A DNA stretch of 46,160 bases from positions 1-46,160 of the forward strand of contig NZ_JAIZZK010000030.1 of NCBI RefSeq assembly GCF_020443705.1, read 5' to 3'. The stretch is from Clostridium algoriphilum. Its GTDB lineage: Bacteria > Bacillota > Clostridia > Clostridiales > Clostridiaceae. The translations under genes were made by a program, and so were the position numbers. The notes under the pieces were generated by a model. The model made no database searches. It saw nothing but the letters and a program-made list of their open reading frames with translations, and was not told where the DNA came from. Positions 34,938 to 43,700 of this stretch are shown here, in pieces (position 1 is the stretch's first letter; each line of letters starts with the position of its first letter).

Positions 34938-35414
34938 TTATGCTGTATATAACTTTTCATTTTGGATTATATATTGGATAATTTCATTTTTATCTTTTGC
35001 ATTTATTACATTTTCTAAAAATGAGTCATTTTGTATTAGTGATACTAATTTTTGTAGCATTTCAATATGGCTATGTGCATCTCCCATTGCTAGCATAAAT
35101 ACCACACTTACCTCTATTGATTTACTCTCGTCCTCCATACATTGAAATACGACTGGGTTCTTTAAAGTTGCAACTGCTATACACGAATTAATTACATGCT
35201 CTGCGTCTGTATGAGGAATAGCTACATTATAATTGCTTAATGCTAATCCTGTTGGAAACTCGTTCTCTCTCTTAACTAATCCCCCATAAAAACTTTCTTT
35301 TACATTTTCTTTTTTATAAAGTTCTTCATGTAGAGCTTTAAAAACATCTTCTTTGCTTTTAGCATCTAAATTTGTTAAAATAACACCATTGTTAACAAAA
35401 TCTACAACATCCAT
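34938..35414 (-). CDS. gatA: PTS galactitol-type IIA component
   Basis: The 158-residue protein has the EIIA (fructose/mannitol fold) active histidine H68 in VAIPHTDAEH and resembles GatA. It takes phosphate from HPr for the IIB at 37151. AGGGAGG precedes the ATG. It is separated from the IIC gene by 355 bp containing a terminator-like hairpin and two -24/-12 promoters, so IIA with the aldolase and GpsA-like genes can be transcribed separately. Confidence 0.9.
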   Translation of the reverse strand: MDVVDFVNNGVILTNLDAKSKEDVFKALHEELYKKENVKESFYGGLVKRENEFPTGLALSNYNVAIPHTDAEHVINSCIAVATLKNPVVFQCMEDESKSIEVSVVFMLAMGDAHSHIEMLQKLVSLIQNDSFLENVINAKDKNEIIQYIIQNEKLYTA

Positions 35415-35447
35415 GAAATAACCTCCCTGTCTTTATTATTATTCAAA

Positions 35448-35463
35448 GCATATATTGTGCCAA
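35448..35463 (-). promoter_or_regulatory. Sigma-54 promoter, proximal to gatA
   Basis: TTGGCAC-AATAT-ATGC on the minus strand has GG and GC 10 bp apart, 35 bp before the gatA ATG. It is preceded by CAAATTAAGCCGGGTAA, an extension shared with the promoter at 37547. Confidence 0.8.
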
Positions 35464-35558
35464 TTACCCGGCTTAATTTGTTTTACCTTGGAATAAATGT
35501 TTTAATTAAATCCTGTAGAATTAAACCGTTTACTTTATTATTCCATATATATATCTAA

Positions 35559-35574
35559 GCATTTCACATGCCAA
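35559..35574 (-). promoter_or_regulatory. Second sigma-54 promoter upstream of gatA
   Basis: TTGGCAT-GTGAA-ATGC on the minus strand has the correct 10-bp GG to GC spacing. The upstream extension CAAATCTAACCAGACAA is a diverged version of that at 35463-35480. Confidence 0.65.
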
Positions 35575-35660
35575 TTGTCTGGTTAGATTTGTTTTAAAAG
35601 ATTAATATTTATGGAGTAAATAATAGCGCTAACTTATTCTCAATTCCTTCATCATTTTAA

Positions 35661-35721
35661 TTAAAAATAAAATAAAGCAGAACTTTATGAATTAATCTTT
35701 TCATAAAATTGTGCTTTATTT
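35661..35721 (-). terminator. Terminator-like hairpin after gatC
   Basis: The arms AAATAAAGCA (35670-35679) and TGCTTTATTT (35712-35721), with inner TTTATGAA/TTCATAAA pairing, are followed on the minus strand by TATTTTTAA. It lies about 50 bp past the gatC stop codon. Confidence 0.7.
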
Positions 35722-35769
35722 GAATATAATATGTTTACAAAATTAAATACCTTAATGTATGTTCATTTG

Positions 35770-37041
35770 TTACATAACATGAGCAATTAACTGACCAAGT
35801 TTTAATATCAACCAATTGAATAGATTACCACCTGTATCAAGGTTTGACATTTGAGCCACTCCTTTTGGAATTGCAAACTGTGCCTGTTGTAACATTGTAG
35901 TATAAGTTGGTGCAAAGTCTGTAGCCATAAGTAACGATAACGCCATTAATATTGTACCCGCTATAACTGAATGTACTATGTTTCCCTTTGTTGCCCCAAC
36001 TACAAATGCTAAAAGGAAAGGTATAGTTGCAAGGTCACCAAATGGTAAAACTTTATTTCCAGGTATAATTAATGCAAGTAAAATAGTGATAGGTACTAAG
36101 ATTAAAGCTGTAGAAAGTAATGCAGGATGTCCAACTGCAAGTGCAGCATCGAGTCCTATATGAAGTTCTCTACCAGCGAATCTTTTCTGCAGAAAATCTC
36201 TAACTGATTCTGAAACCGGTATTAAACCTTCCATTATTATCTTAACCATACGTGGAAGAAGTACCATAACCCCACCCATTGACATACCAATTTGAAGTAT
36301 TTTACCAATATCGTAACCTGCAAGTATTCCTAATGCACATCCGATTATTACTCCCATCATCATGGGTTCTCCAAAGATACCAAACCTTTTTTGAATGCTC
36401 TCTGCATCAGCATGTAAGTCTTTAATTATAGGAATTTTGCCAATACCTTTTGCGAGTAAAATTCCTATTGGTGCAAATGATGCAGTAGAACCAGTAGGAA
36501 ATGCTATTCCCTCTAACCCATAGAAATCTTGTACCATTGGAGCTGTCCAATCTGCTACCTTAAGAACCACAATCTCGTAAAATATAGCAGCTGCTATTGC
36601 AAGCCCCCAATTTCCATTAGTTACTATAAACATTGTTGCTGCTGCTGCTCCAAAATGCCAAAAATTCCAAAGATCAATGTTCATTGTTTTTGTAGTTTTG
36701 GTAACTATCATAATAAGATTAACTACTATTGCAAGTGGTATAATCATTGCTGCAACCGGAGATCCCCAAGTTGCTGCTGCTGCTGATGGCCACCCACCAT
36801 CTATTACAGTTAAGCTTAACCCAAGTCTGTCTACCATTGCTTGTGCAGCAGGTCCTAAAGTATTTATAAGTAATCCTAAAACCAAATTTATTCCAACAAA
36901 ACCAATACCTATTGTGATACCTGATTTAAATGCTTTCTTAAAACCTTGGCCAAAACACATACCAATTATTGTAATTGATAAAGGTAACATAACTGTTGGT
37001 CCCAGCGAAAGAATATATTGAACAACTCCTAATATTGACAT
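35770..37041 (-). CDS. gatC: PTS galactitol-type permease, IIC component
   Basis: The 423-residue membrane protein has about ten to eleven helices and matches GatC: QGFKKAFKSGITIGIGFVGI, GWPSAAAATWGSP, FPTGSTASFAPIG and HIGLDAALAVGHPA. It transports galactitol or a related polyol or ketose with phosphorylation through GatB. The ATG at 37041 has GGGGG 9 nt upstream; the TTG at 37047 is too close. It follows the IIB gene by 109 nt. The aldolase partner and lack of galactitol-specific enzymes leave the substrate open. Confidence 0.92.
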   Translation of the reverse strand: MSILGVVQYILSLGPTVMLPLSITIIGMCFGQGFKKAFKSGITIGIGFVGINLVLGLLINTLGPAAQAMVDRLGLSLTVIDGGWPSAAAATWGSPVAAMIIPLAIVVNLIMIVTKTTKTMNIDLWNFWHFGAAAATMFIVTNGNWGLAIAAAIFYEIVVLKVADWTAPMVQDFYGLEGIAFPTGSTASFAPIGILLAKGIGKIPIIKDLHADAESIQKRFGIFGEPMMMGVIIGCALGILAGYDIGKILQIGMSMGGVMVLLPRMVKIIMEGLIPVSESVRDFLQKRFAGRELHIGLDAALAVGHPALLSTALILVPITILLALIIPGNKVLPFGDLATIPFLLAFVVGATKGNIVHSVIAGTILMALSLLMATDFAPTYTTMLQQAQFAIPKGVAQMSNLDTGGNLFNWLILKLGQLIAHVM

Positions 37042-37118
37042 TACCAATATCCCCCTTAAATTATATTTTAAATAATCTTTTAAATTAAGTATCTATAATT
37101 ATATCGTTTACATAGCTA

Positions 37119-37132
37119 GCAAATATATTACC
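37119..37132 (-). promoter_or_regulatory. Weak -24/-12-like site before gatC
   Basis: CTGGTAATATATTTGCT on the minus strand has GG and GC 10 bp apart, but the -24 box is TGGTA and not TGGCA, and it lies inside a short AT-rich gap. It may be chance. Confidence 0.3.
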
Positions 37133-37150
37133 AGCTATATATCATACCAT

Positions 37151-37441
37151 TTATTCTTCCTTAAGAATTGCAACTATTTCTTTATCTAATTTATCCATAC
37201 CAATGCCACTTATATATCCAACTGCTTTAATTGCGGGTATAGAATATTTCTTTGGTAATATTGTAGTGGATATAATCAAATCTGCTTCGTTCTCCCTTGA
37301 TGCAACTTCTCCTATCTTACATTGTATGACCTGAGCATTAATTCCATTTTCCTTTATTAATCTTTCAACTTTTTCACATACTACTGTAGAAGTAGCGATA
37401 CCAGCTCCACATGCAACTAAAACGATTTTCTTTTTATTCAT
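37151..37441 (-). CDS. gatB: PTS galactitol-type IIB component
   Basis: The 96-residue cytoplasmic protein starts MNKKKIVLVACGAGIATST, where C11 in CGAGIATST is the phosphocysteine of the GatB/lactose-type IIB family. It receives phosphate from GatA and passes it to the sugar in GatC. AGAGGTG precedes the ATG. It is the first structural gene after the sigma-54 promoter at 37547 and the activator gene. Confidence 0.93.
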   Translation of the reverse strand: MNKKKIVLVACGAGIATSTVVCEKVERLIKENGINAQVIQCKIGEVASRENEADLIISTTILPKKYSIPAIKAVGYISGIGMDKLDKEIVAILKEE

Positions 37442-37546
37442 AACTACACCTCTTTCATATTATTTTATTCATATCAATTAAATACATCGTATAAAAGGGT
37501 GTTACCTTACACAACATTCCCCTTTTATGTTATACACTATTCTATA

Positions 37547-37562
37547 GCATTTACCATGCCAA
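37547..37562 (-). promoter_or_regulatory. Sigma-54 promoter of gatB-gatC
   Basis: TTGGCAT-GGTAA-ATGC on the minus strand has GG and GC 10 bp apart, about 105 bp before gatB and just past the activator stop. It is preceded by CAAATTAAGCCGAGAAA, nearly identical to the extension before the promoter at 35448. Confidence 0.8.
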
Positions 37563-37571
37563 TTTCTCGGC

Positions 37572-40499
37572 TTAATTTGTATCTGTTAATATAATATTTA
37601 ATATTTCTTTACTAGTCACCGCACCTCTTATGAACTCTCTAATTTTTTCATTAGCAAATACTTTAAATAAATGAACTAAATCATTTTTTTTATCTTCTTT
37701 TATAGCAATCAATACTATTAAATCTGTCTTTATGCCATTTTCCCATTCAATAGGTTCTGTAAGCTTTGCAATAGCTATTGTTGATTTTTTAACATATTCA
37801 GGATACCCATGCGGTATGCCTACTTCATTATGCAAAAGTGTTGCCCCCATTGTTTCTCTCTTATATACACTTAGCATAAATTGTTCATCAACATATCCTT
37901 TGTTTTGTAACATGTTTACTAAGGTATCTATAACTTCATTTTTTGATGTTGCGTCTAAGTCACATAATATCAAGTCTTCATTGATAATTTTCTCTAGGCC
38001 ATTGTGAACTTTGAGACTAATTCCTAACATACTCTTTATACTATTTATTCCGGGCCCTTTTATAAGCTCTTCAAATGAGATGAATGTTATATCTGCTACA
38101 TTTGGATTTATTGTACCTACAATAGCTATTATATTATTCCTTTCTCCTAGCTTTTTTATTTCTTCTTCTATATCATCTTGTTTTATAATTCCAACAGGAA
38201 TTATATCGGCTTTTTCCTTAACTTTTGGAATTATATCCTCAATATATTTTTTAATATTCAGAGCAGTACCCTCTCCAGTTATACAAAGTGTAATTATTGC
38301 CTTTGGCAATTTACTAATCTCCTTGATTCCTTCAATTCTACCAACGTAATGCTTGTCACCGTCGACAGCTTCTACTATTTCCTTTAAATTTGTACCTTCA
38401 ACAAGAGCTCTTCTTAATGCTTCGAGTACCATGACGGTATCCACTCGTCCTACTGCCATTGTAATTATTCCAGTCTGTTTAGTAATTATTTCGCCAAAGG
38501 TTATAAGTGATCCCATATCAACTAATATAATGCAACCTTTTCCTTCATCAACACTTTTTACAACTTCAATTGTCTTTTCAAGAGCAGATTGCGGACTCTC
38601 ATCCAGGGACATCTCTATTCCTACAGCATGATCTACCCCTAAAAGTCTGTTTGCAACCTCTGCCATCCCCATTGCAACATGACCATGGGTTATTATTATT
38701 ACACCCACTCTTCCTTTTCTTATTTCATTTTTTCCGGAAAATGTTCTTAAATACATAGCAATAAATCCAATTTCATCAACTGGTAAAACTACACCTAAAT
38801 CCTGGTTTATTATGTCTGCCATGAGTTTTGCTACTTCATATTCCTTAACATATTCAGTTAATATATTTTCTAGTTGAGGATTTATTATTTTTTTACCGCT
38901 TATTATTCTAGAATAAGTTGCACTTATATGAATGGCTAAAGAATAATAAAGGTTTTCTTCAATATCATGAAAATATTCCTTTGCTAGCTCTATTGCTTTT
39001 TCAACTGTTTTTGTTATTTTTTCACCAACGATCCCTTGAATCTCTTTTTTAGATATTGAATCTTTGGTATCAACATTTTTAACAAAGTTCATTAACTCAA
39101 TTTCTACCTGTTTACCAACTACTTTATTTATTTGGTCTTTTGTTAATCCCTCTTTTTCGAGTTCAATAAATCTTTCTTCTATAAACTGGTATATATTATC
39201 TGGAAGTATGAATTTATCATCCTTTACAACTGTGTTAGTAATATTATTGGGACTTGCTATCACCTCAACATTAACGAATTGATCTATTTCTGGCTCTCTC
39301 TTATTTATCTTGAAGAGGCCTGTACTTACATGATTAGGTAAATGTGAAATTTTGATAGTTACATCTGTTTTTTTACTAACTATAGATGCTAAAAAACTTC
39401 TTGCGCAAGCTACTTGTATATCGCTTCTAAGTTGACCAATATTACCAGGGCAATCATATAACATCAAAGCTCTCACTACATCAGTATTTGCAATGATGGT
39501 TCTATCAATTCTAAATGCTTCCTTTGATAAAAACTGATTTATTATTTCATACCTTTCATAAAAAGGTCTATCTTTAAGTGGTGGTAATTCAATAAGCATT
39601 GGTATTCTTCTTCTAAAAGTAATTAAGAGAGATGATTCTGGATCTTCTGTAGTGGCTGTAATAATCATTATTTTTACAGTTCTATCACTATGGTTTTCAC
39701 CAAGTCTTCTAAACTTGCCTTTATCTATAAGATAAAATAGCATTTCCTGACCTTCAGGAGGCAATCTATGTATCTCATCCAGGAACAATATTCCATTATC
39801 AGCCATCTCTACAATGCCTTCTTTACTTGTCTGTGCTCCTGTATAAGCGCCCTTTGCATAACCAAATAATTGAGCAAGAAGTAATTGTGGATTTTCAGCA
39901 TAATCTGCACAATTAAAAACTATGAAAGGAGATTCTTTTTCTTTAACACCTGATTCTATAGCAAACTTATACATGCATTCTGCTAATTGACTTTTACCTA
40001 CTCCTGTCTGCCCATATATTAAAGTATGCAAACCATTTGGTGGATAAAGTATAGCTGCTCTCGATAATTCAACTTTTGACTTTAAGCTTCCATCAAATCC
40101 TATTAATTCGTCAAATGCATAATTAATCTGAGTATTACTCCCTTCATTTTCTTCAGTGGTTACTAAGGTATTATTTTTTTCATTCTCTCGCTTATAGAAT
40201 AAGACTTGGTCCTGCATAATCTTGATGTATTTAGATACTATATTCCGAGATATCTTAAATCCAGCTTCATTAAGCTGTCTTGTCATCTCTCTTTCTGATA
40301 TATAAGGAACCTTACTTATAATACTTTTCATCTCGGCTTCCATTATGTCTTTTCTTCTATCTCTTGAATCACCTATTTTCAATGAATTTCTTGACTTAAT
40401 TACATCAGCTCTAGTTATTCCTAATATTTTAGAAATTTCTTCATCAGTTAAAGGATTTTTCTTGTCTTCTTTATTTATTAGCTCTGATATATCTTTCAT
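37572..40499 (-). CDS. LevR-like sigma-54-dependent activator with PTS domains
   Basis: The 975-residue protein has an N-terminal helix-turn-helix region (1-120), an AAA+ sigma-54 domain (about 125-370; Walker A GQTGVGKS, GAYTGA loop that contacts sigma-54, Walker B GILFLDEIH), a PRD (about 480-590), a mannose-type IIA domain (THGHVAMG near 615), a IIB-like segment (LCITGEGTA near 740) and a C-terminal fructose-type IIA domain with VGIPHGYPE near 895. Activators of this kind are tuned by PTS phosphorylation. GGTGG precedes the ATG. The -24/-12 promoters around gatB, gatA and its own start are its expected targets. LevR itself ends in a second PRD, so the terminal IIA is a variation. Confidence 0.93.
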   Translation of the reverse strand: MKDISELINKEDKKNPLTDEEISKILGITRADVIKSRNSLKIGDSRDRRKDIMEAEMKSIISKVPYISEREMTRQLNEAGFKISRNIVSKYIKIMQDQVLFYKRENEKNNTLVTTEENEGSNTQINYAFDELIGFDGSLKSKVELSRAAILYPPNGLHTLIYGQTGVGKSQLAECMYKFAIESGVKEKESPFIVFNCADYAENPQLLLAQLFGYAKGAYTGAQTSKEGIVEMADNGILFLDEIHRLPPEGQEMLFYLIDKGKFRRLGENHSDRTVKIMIITATTEDPESSLLITFRRRIPMLIELPPLKDRPFYERYEIINQFLSKEAFRIDRTIIANTDVVRALMLYDCPGNIGQLRSDIQVACARSFLASIVSKKTDVTIKISHLPNHVSTGLFKINKREPEIDQFVNVEVIASPNNITNTVVKDDKFILPDNIYQFIEERFIELEKEGLTKDQINKVVGKQVEIELMNFVKNVDTKDSISKKEIQGIVGEKITKTVEKAIELAKEYFHDIEENLYYSLAIHISATYSRIISGKKIINPQLENILTEYVKEYEVAKLMADIINQDLGVVLPVDEIGFIAMYLRTFSGKNEIRKGRVGVIIITHGHVAMGMAEVANRLLGVDHAVGIEMSLDESPQSALEKTIEVVKSVDEGKGCIILVDMGSLITFGEIITKQTGIITMAVGRVDTVMVLEALRRALVEGTNLKEIVEAVDGDKHYVGRIEGIKEISKLPKAIITLCITGEGTALNIKKYIEDIIPKVKEKADIIPVGIIKQDDIEEEIKKLGERNNIIAIVGTINPNVADITFISFEELIKGPGINSIKSMLGISLKVHNGLEKIINEDLILCDLDATSKNEVIDTLVNMLQNKGYVDEQFMLSVYKRETMGATLLHNEVGIPHGYPEYVKKSTIAIAKLTEPIEWENGIKTDLIVLIAIKEDKKNDLVHLFKVFANEKIREFIRGAVTSKEILNIILTDTN

Positions 40500-40529
40500 T
40501 ATAATCCACCATCCTTAATATTAATTGGA

Positions 40530-40555
40530 GCAATATTCATGCCACCAAGTGGCAT
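40530..40555 (-). promoter_or_regulatory. Sigma-54 promoter of the activator gene, inside a palindrome
   Basis: TGGCAT-GAATA-TTGC on the minus strand has GG and GC 10 bp apart, about 30 bp before the activator ATG. The -24 box is part of the perfect repeat ATGCCAC-CAA-GTGGCAT (40539-40555). Autoregulation is likely. Confidence 0.65.
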
Positions 40556-40716
40556 ATTTTGTTCTATATTGTTATTTTATTTTAAATAACAATATAGCGT
40601 AATAAGTAATAAAACATGCCACTGTAAATATACAATCATAATATAGAAAACCAAAAATTACAATTTAATTATGAGGTACCCTCTTCTATTATCCAAAATA
40701 TATTACCTCAACAATT

Positions 40717-40758
40717 AAATAAAGTGAAGGAGAGGTTTCCCTCTCCTTCACTTTATTT
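40717..40758 (-). terminator. Long hairpin terminator after larA (copy B)
   Basis: A perfect 18-bp stem, arm AAATAAAGTGAAGGAGAG, with loop GTTTCC lies 20 bp past the larA stop. The stem is identical to the core of the hairpin at 32921-32966; only the loop and flanks differ. Confidence 0.85.
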
Positions 40759-40778
40759 TTAACTAATAATTTTTTGTA

Positions 40779-42053
40779 TTATCTTACTATTACTGAAACT
40801 CCATCAGGTATTACTGATATTGTTGCATCATTTCCCTTTATTTTAAATGCTCTTTCAAGTGCCTCTTCAAAGGTAAATGCATGTTGCATATGCATTTTCT
40901 TTATCATTTCAGGGTCACACATATCTGTAACAAGAATTACAGTAAACTTATCAAGTATACGTGCAAGAATTTGAAATTCCCATTGATCTGGTGCAGTGTC
41001 ATTTCTGCCTATTTTAATTACCCTATCAAGAACCTCTCTTGGGCTGCTTGCATTTGCAATATTATCATAGAATGACTGACCACCATGTCCATCATTACAA
41101 GCAGACACCATAATTATAACTCCATTTTCCTTGCAAGTTGCTTCAGCTGCTGTCATACCTTTTACAGACTGATATATATTTTGGTCTAGCGGATAACCTC
41201 CATTAGTTGATATAGCAATATCTGCTTTAACAGCTTTCACAGATGCAAGTTCCATTACAAATTTACAACCTTCAATGTGGGCAAGTTCACTATCTCCTGC
41301 AAATGCGTTTATAACATTCTTCTCACTGTCGATAACAACATTTAGTATAAAGGCAAGTTTAGCTTGCTTTGCAGCATATAACATATCTCTATGAATTGGG
41401 TTATTTTCAATAACTCCAGACCTAGCGTATTCGCTTGCTATAAATTCAGAGCAATGGTTTGCCATAACAGTCTTCGCTGATGCCACTCCAGGGAGAACAC
41501 TTTTCCTTCCTCCAGAAAATCCTGCAAAGAAATGTGGCTCTATAAAACCCTCTGAAATTAAAAGTTCAGCTTCCATCGCTATCTTATTAAGCAATAGTTC
41601 TCCACCTGATGGTAACATTCCAACTTTTACCATAGTATTATAATCCTCTGATACATGATTTATTATTACTTCATTATCTACAATTTCCTGACCAAACTTA
41701 TTTACCATTTCCTCTCTTGTAGTTGGCCTATGGAAACCAGTAGCAATTAATATCGTTATATCAATTTTAGGGTTTACCTTTCTAATTCTACGTAATAGTA
41801 TTGGCAGTGTCACTTTACTTGGTACAGGTCTTGTGTGATCACTAGTTATTAATACTAAGTTTTTCTTATTCTTAACTAACTCTTCTAATTTTGCACTCCC
41901 GATAGGATTATCAAGTGCCTTGTTTACTATCTCATCCTGAGTGTTTTCTACTTTATAATCATGAGCTTTTGATTCTAATATTGCTGCCAAATTTTTATCT
42001 GGTATTTCAATTTCCAAAAACTGTTTTGAATATGGTATTTTTATTTTGGTCAT
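40779..42053 (-). CDS. larA: Nickel-pincer lactate racemase family protein
   Basis: The 424-residue protein matches LarA. The lysine that binds the nickel-pincer nucleotide is K184 in SGGRKSVLPG, and the histidines H108 (TGFHRP), H174 (EPHFFAG) and H200 (MANHCS) fall at the same positions as I recall for the Lactobacillus plantarum enzyme. It interconverts D- and L-lactate, so that both isomers reach the dehydrogenase. The ATG at 42053 has GGGGGG upstream; the longer frame to 42092 would overlap the permease gene. No larBCE cofactor genes lie in the window. It is the last gene of the lactate operon. Confidence 0.92.
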   Translation of the reverse strand: MTKIKIPYSKQFLEIEIPDKNLAAILESKAHDYKVENTQDEIVNKALDNPIGSAKLEELVKNKKNLVLITSDHTRPVPSKVTLPILLRRIRKVNPKIDITILIATGFHRPTTREEMVNKFGQEIVDNEVIINHVSEDYNTMVKVGMLPSGGELLLNKIAMEAELLISEGFIEPHFFAGFSGGRKSVLPGVASAKTVMANHCSEFIASEYARSGVIENNPIHRDMLYAAKQAKLAFILNVVIDSEKNVINAFAGDSELAHIEGCKFVMELASVKAVKADIAISTNGGYPLDQNIYQSVKGMTAAEATCKENGVIIMVSACNDGHGGQSFYDNIANASSPREVLDRVIKIGRNDTAPDQWEFQILARILDKFTVILVTDMCDPEMIKKMHMQHAFTFEEALERAFKIKGNDATISVIPDGVSVIVR

Positions 42054-42066
42054 TAATATTACCCCC

Positions 42067-43590
42067 CTAAATTGTGAAAAATTTTGCTCCAAAGTACGTA
42101 ATTAATCCTAAGATTACTACATATCCAAGGCAGAATTTTAATGTTGCCTTTAATATCTTACCCTCAGCTCCTACAAGTCCAGTAGCTGCTGTGGCAACTG
42201 CAATACTTTGAGGTGAAATCATTTTACCAGCGGTTGCACCACCAGTATTAGCAGCTGCTAACCAATAAGGACTCATATGAAGATTTTTTGCAACTTCAAC
42301 TTGAAGCGGACCAAATAATACATTTGCAGATGTATCACTACCAGTTACAAAAGTACCGAGTGCACCTATAATTGGAGCAAATAATGGATAAAAGCTACCT
42401 GTTGCTGCAACAAGCACCACAGCAATAGATGTTATCATTCCACTATGACTCATTACTTTTGCAAGAGAAACTATAGCAACTATTGTAATCGCTGTTTTAC
42501 TCATTTGTTTACAAGTATCAGTAAATACTTTTACAATCTCTTTAACCTTAGCTCCCTGAATAAGTCCCCCTATAAATGTTGCAAGAATTATAAGTGTCCC
42601 TGGGTTAGCAATCCATACAAAGGTACTTATTTTAGCATGCGGACCAGTATATATCTGGAGAGAAGTTTGTATAACTGATAATGGTTTATTGATTGCTGGA
42701 ACTAGAGAACTCGTTATTAATATAAAAGTTAGTATTAAAATAAAAGGTATCCAAGCTATTATCCCCTGTTTTAGAGATACATTAACTTTTTCTTTAGCTG
42801 CAGTCTTTTTATAAAATACTTTAGCTATTGTAACTGTTACAATAATACAAACTATAGAACCAATTAGTGCTGGAAGTTCTGCTCCAATATATTTTGCAAT
42901 TAGAAGTTCTGGTATTGCAAAAGCAAGCCCTGAAGCAATACAAATTAACACAACTCCCTTTATAGCCTTTATACTTTTACCTGTGAGCATTACTAAAACT
43001 AATGGTAAAATTACAATTAATACAAATAGTTGAATTCCAACTGCGTAACTTAGTGTAACTGGATTAATTGCTGCAACCTTTGCGAGAGTTGTTACAGGTA
43101 ACCCAATTGCACCAAAGGCTGTTGGTGTTGTATTCGCTATAAGACATATTATTGCTGCAAATATAGGATCAAAGCCAAGTGCGGCTAAAATACTTGCAGG
43201 TATTGCAACTGCTGTACCAAAACCCGCAATTGCTTCAAGAAATCCACCAAAACCCCAAGCAACAATTAAAACAAGAATTCTTCTATCAGTTGTTATCCCG
43301 GTCATCATGTCCTTTATTACGTCCATACTTTTTGTATGAATAGAAAGGTTATAGGTAAACACTGCTGCAATTATTACAACAATTATTGGCCATATCGCCA
43401 TGGCTGCACCCTCAAGCGTTGCCGTAAGCGCTTGACTAACTGGCATTTTCCAAACTAGAATTGCAAGTATTATTGTAATTACAAGTGTAATTGAACAGGT
43501 TTTATGTCCTGGCATTTTTAATACACCGAGTGAGACCATAAGCCATACGATAGGAATAAGTGCTATGAAAAATAATAAGTAATTATTCAT
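42067..43590 (-). CDS. lctP: L-lactate permease (LctP/LldP family)
   Basis: The 507-residue membrane protein has about twelve to fourteen helices and the family signatures WGFGGFLEAIAGFGTAVAIP, NTTPTAFGAIGLPVTT, FVTGSDTSANVLFG and NTGGATAGKMISPQS. It imports lactate with protons. AAGGAG precedes the ATG. It sits between lctD and larA in the same order as the lctBCDEF operon of Acetobacterium woodii, where it is called lctE. Confidence 0.95.
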   Translation of the reverse strand: MNNYLLFFIALIPIVWLMVSLGVLKMPGHKTCSITLVITIILAILVWKMPVSQALTATLEGAAMAIWPIIVVIIAAVFTYNLSIHTKSMDVIKDMMTGITTDRRILVLIVAWGFGGFLEAIAGFGTAVAIPASILAALGFDPIFAAIICLIANTTPTAFGAIGLPVTTLAKVAAINPVTLSYAVGIQLFVLIVILPLVLVMLTGKSIKAIKGVVLICIASGLAFAIPELLIAKYIGAELPALIGSIVCIIVTVTIAKVFYKKTAAKEKVNVSLKQGIIAWIPFILILTFILITSSLVPAINKPLSVIQTSLQIYTGPHAKISTFVWIANPGTLIILATFIGGLIQGAKVKEIVKVFTDTCKQMSKTAITIVAIVSLAKVMSHSGMITSIAVVLVAATGSFYPLFAPIIGALGTFVTGSDTSANVLFGPLQVEVAKNLHMSPYWLAAANTGGATAGKMISPQSIAVATAATGLVGAEGKILKATLKFCLGYVVILGLITYFGAKFFTI

Positions 43591-43654
43591 CTTTTATTAT
43601 CTCCTTTACTTAGTAATATTAGTTACAAGTTTGAAATCGTCTACATAGGAGCAT

Positions 43655-43694
43655 TATATATCACCAACATCTATGATAGACATTGGCGATTATA
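43655..43694. other. Intergenic hairpin between lctD and lactate permease genes
   Basis: The arms ATCACCAA and TTGGCGAT, extended by AT pairs and an inner TCTA/TAGA stem, form a strong hairpin in the 110-bp gap. No T-run follows on the minus strand, so mRNA processing or stabilisation is likelier than termination. Confidence 0.4.
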
Positions 43695-43700
43695 TTTGAT

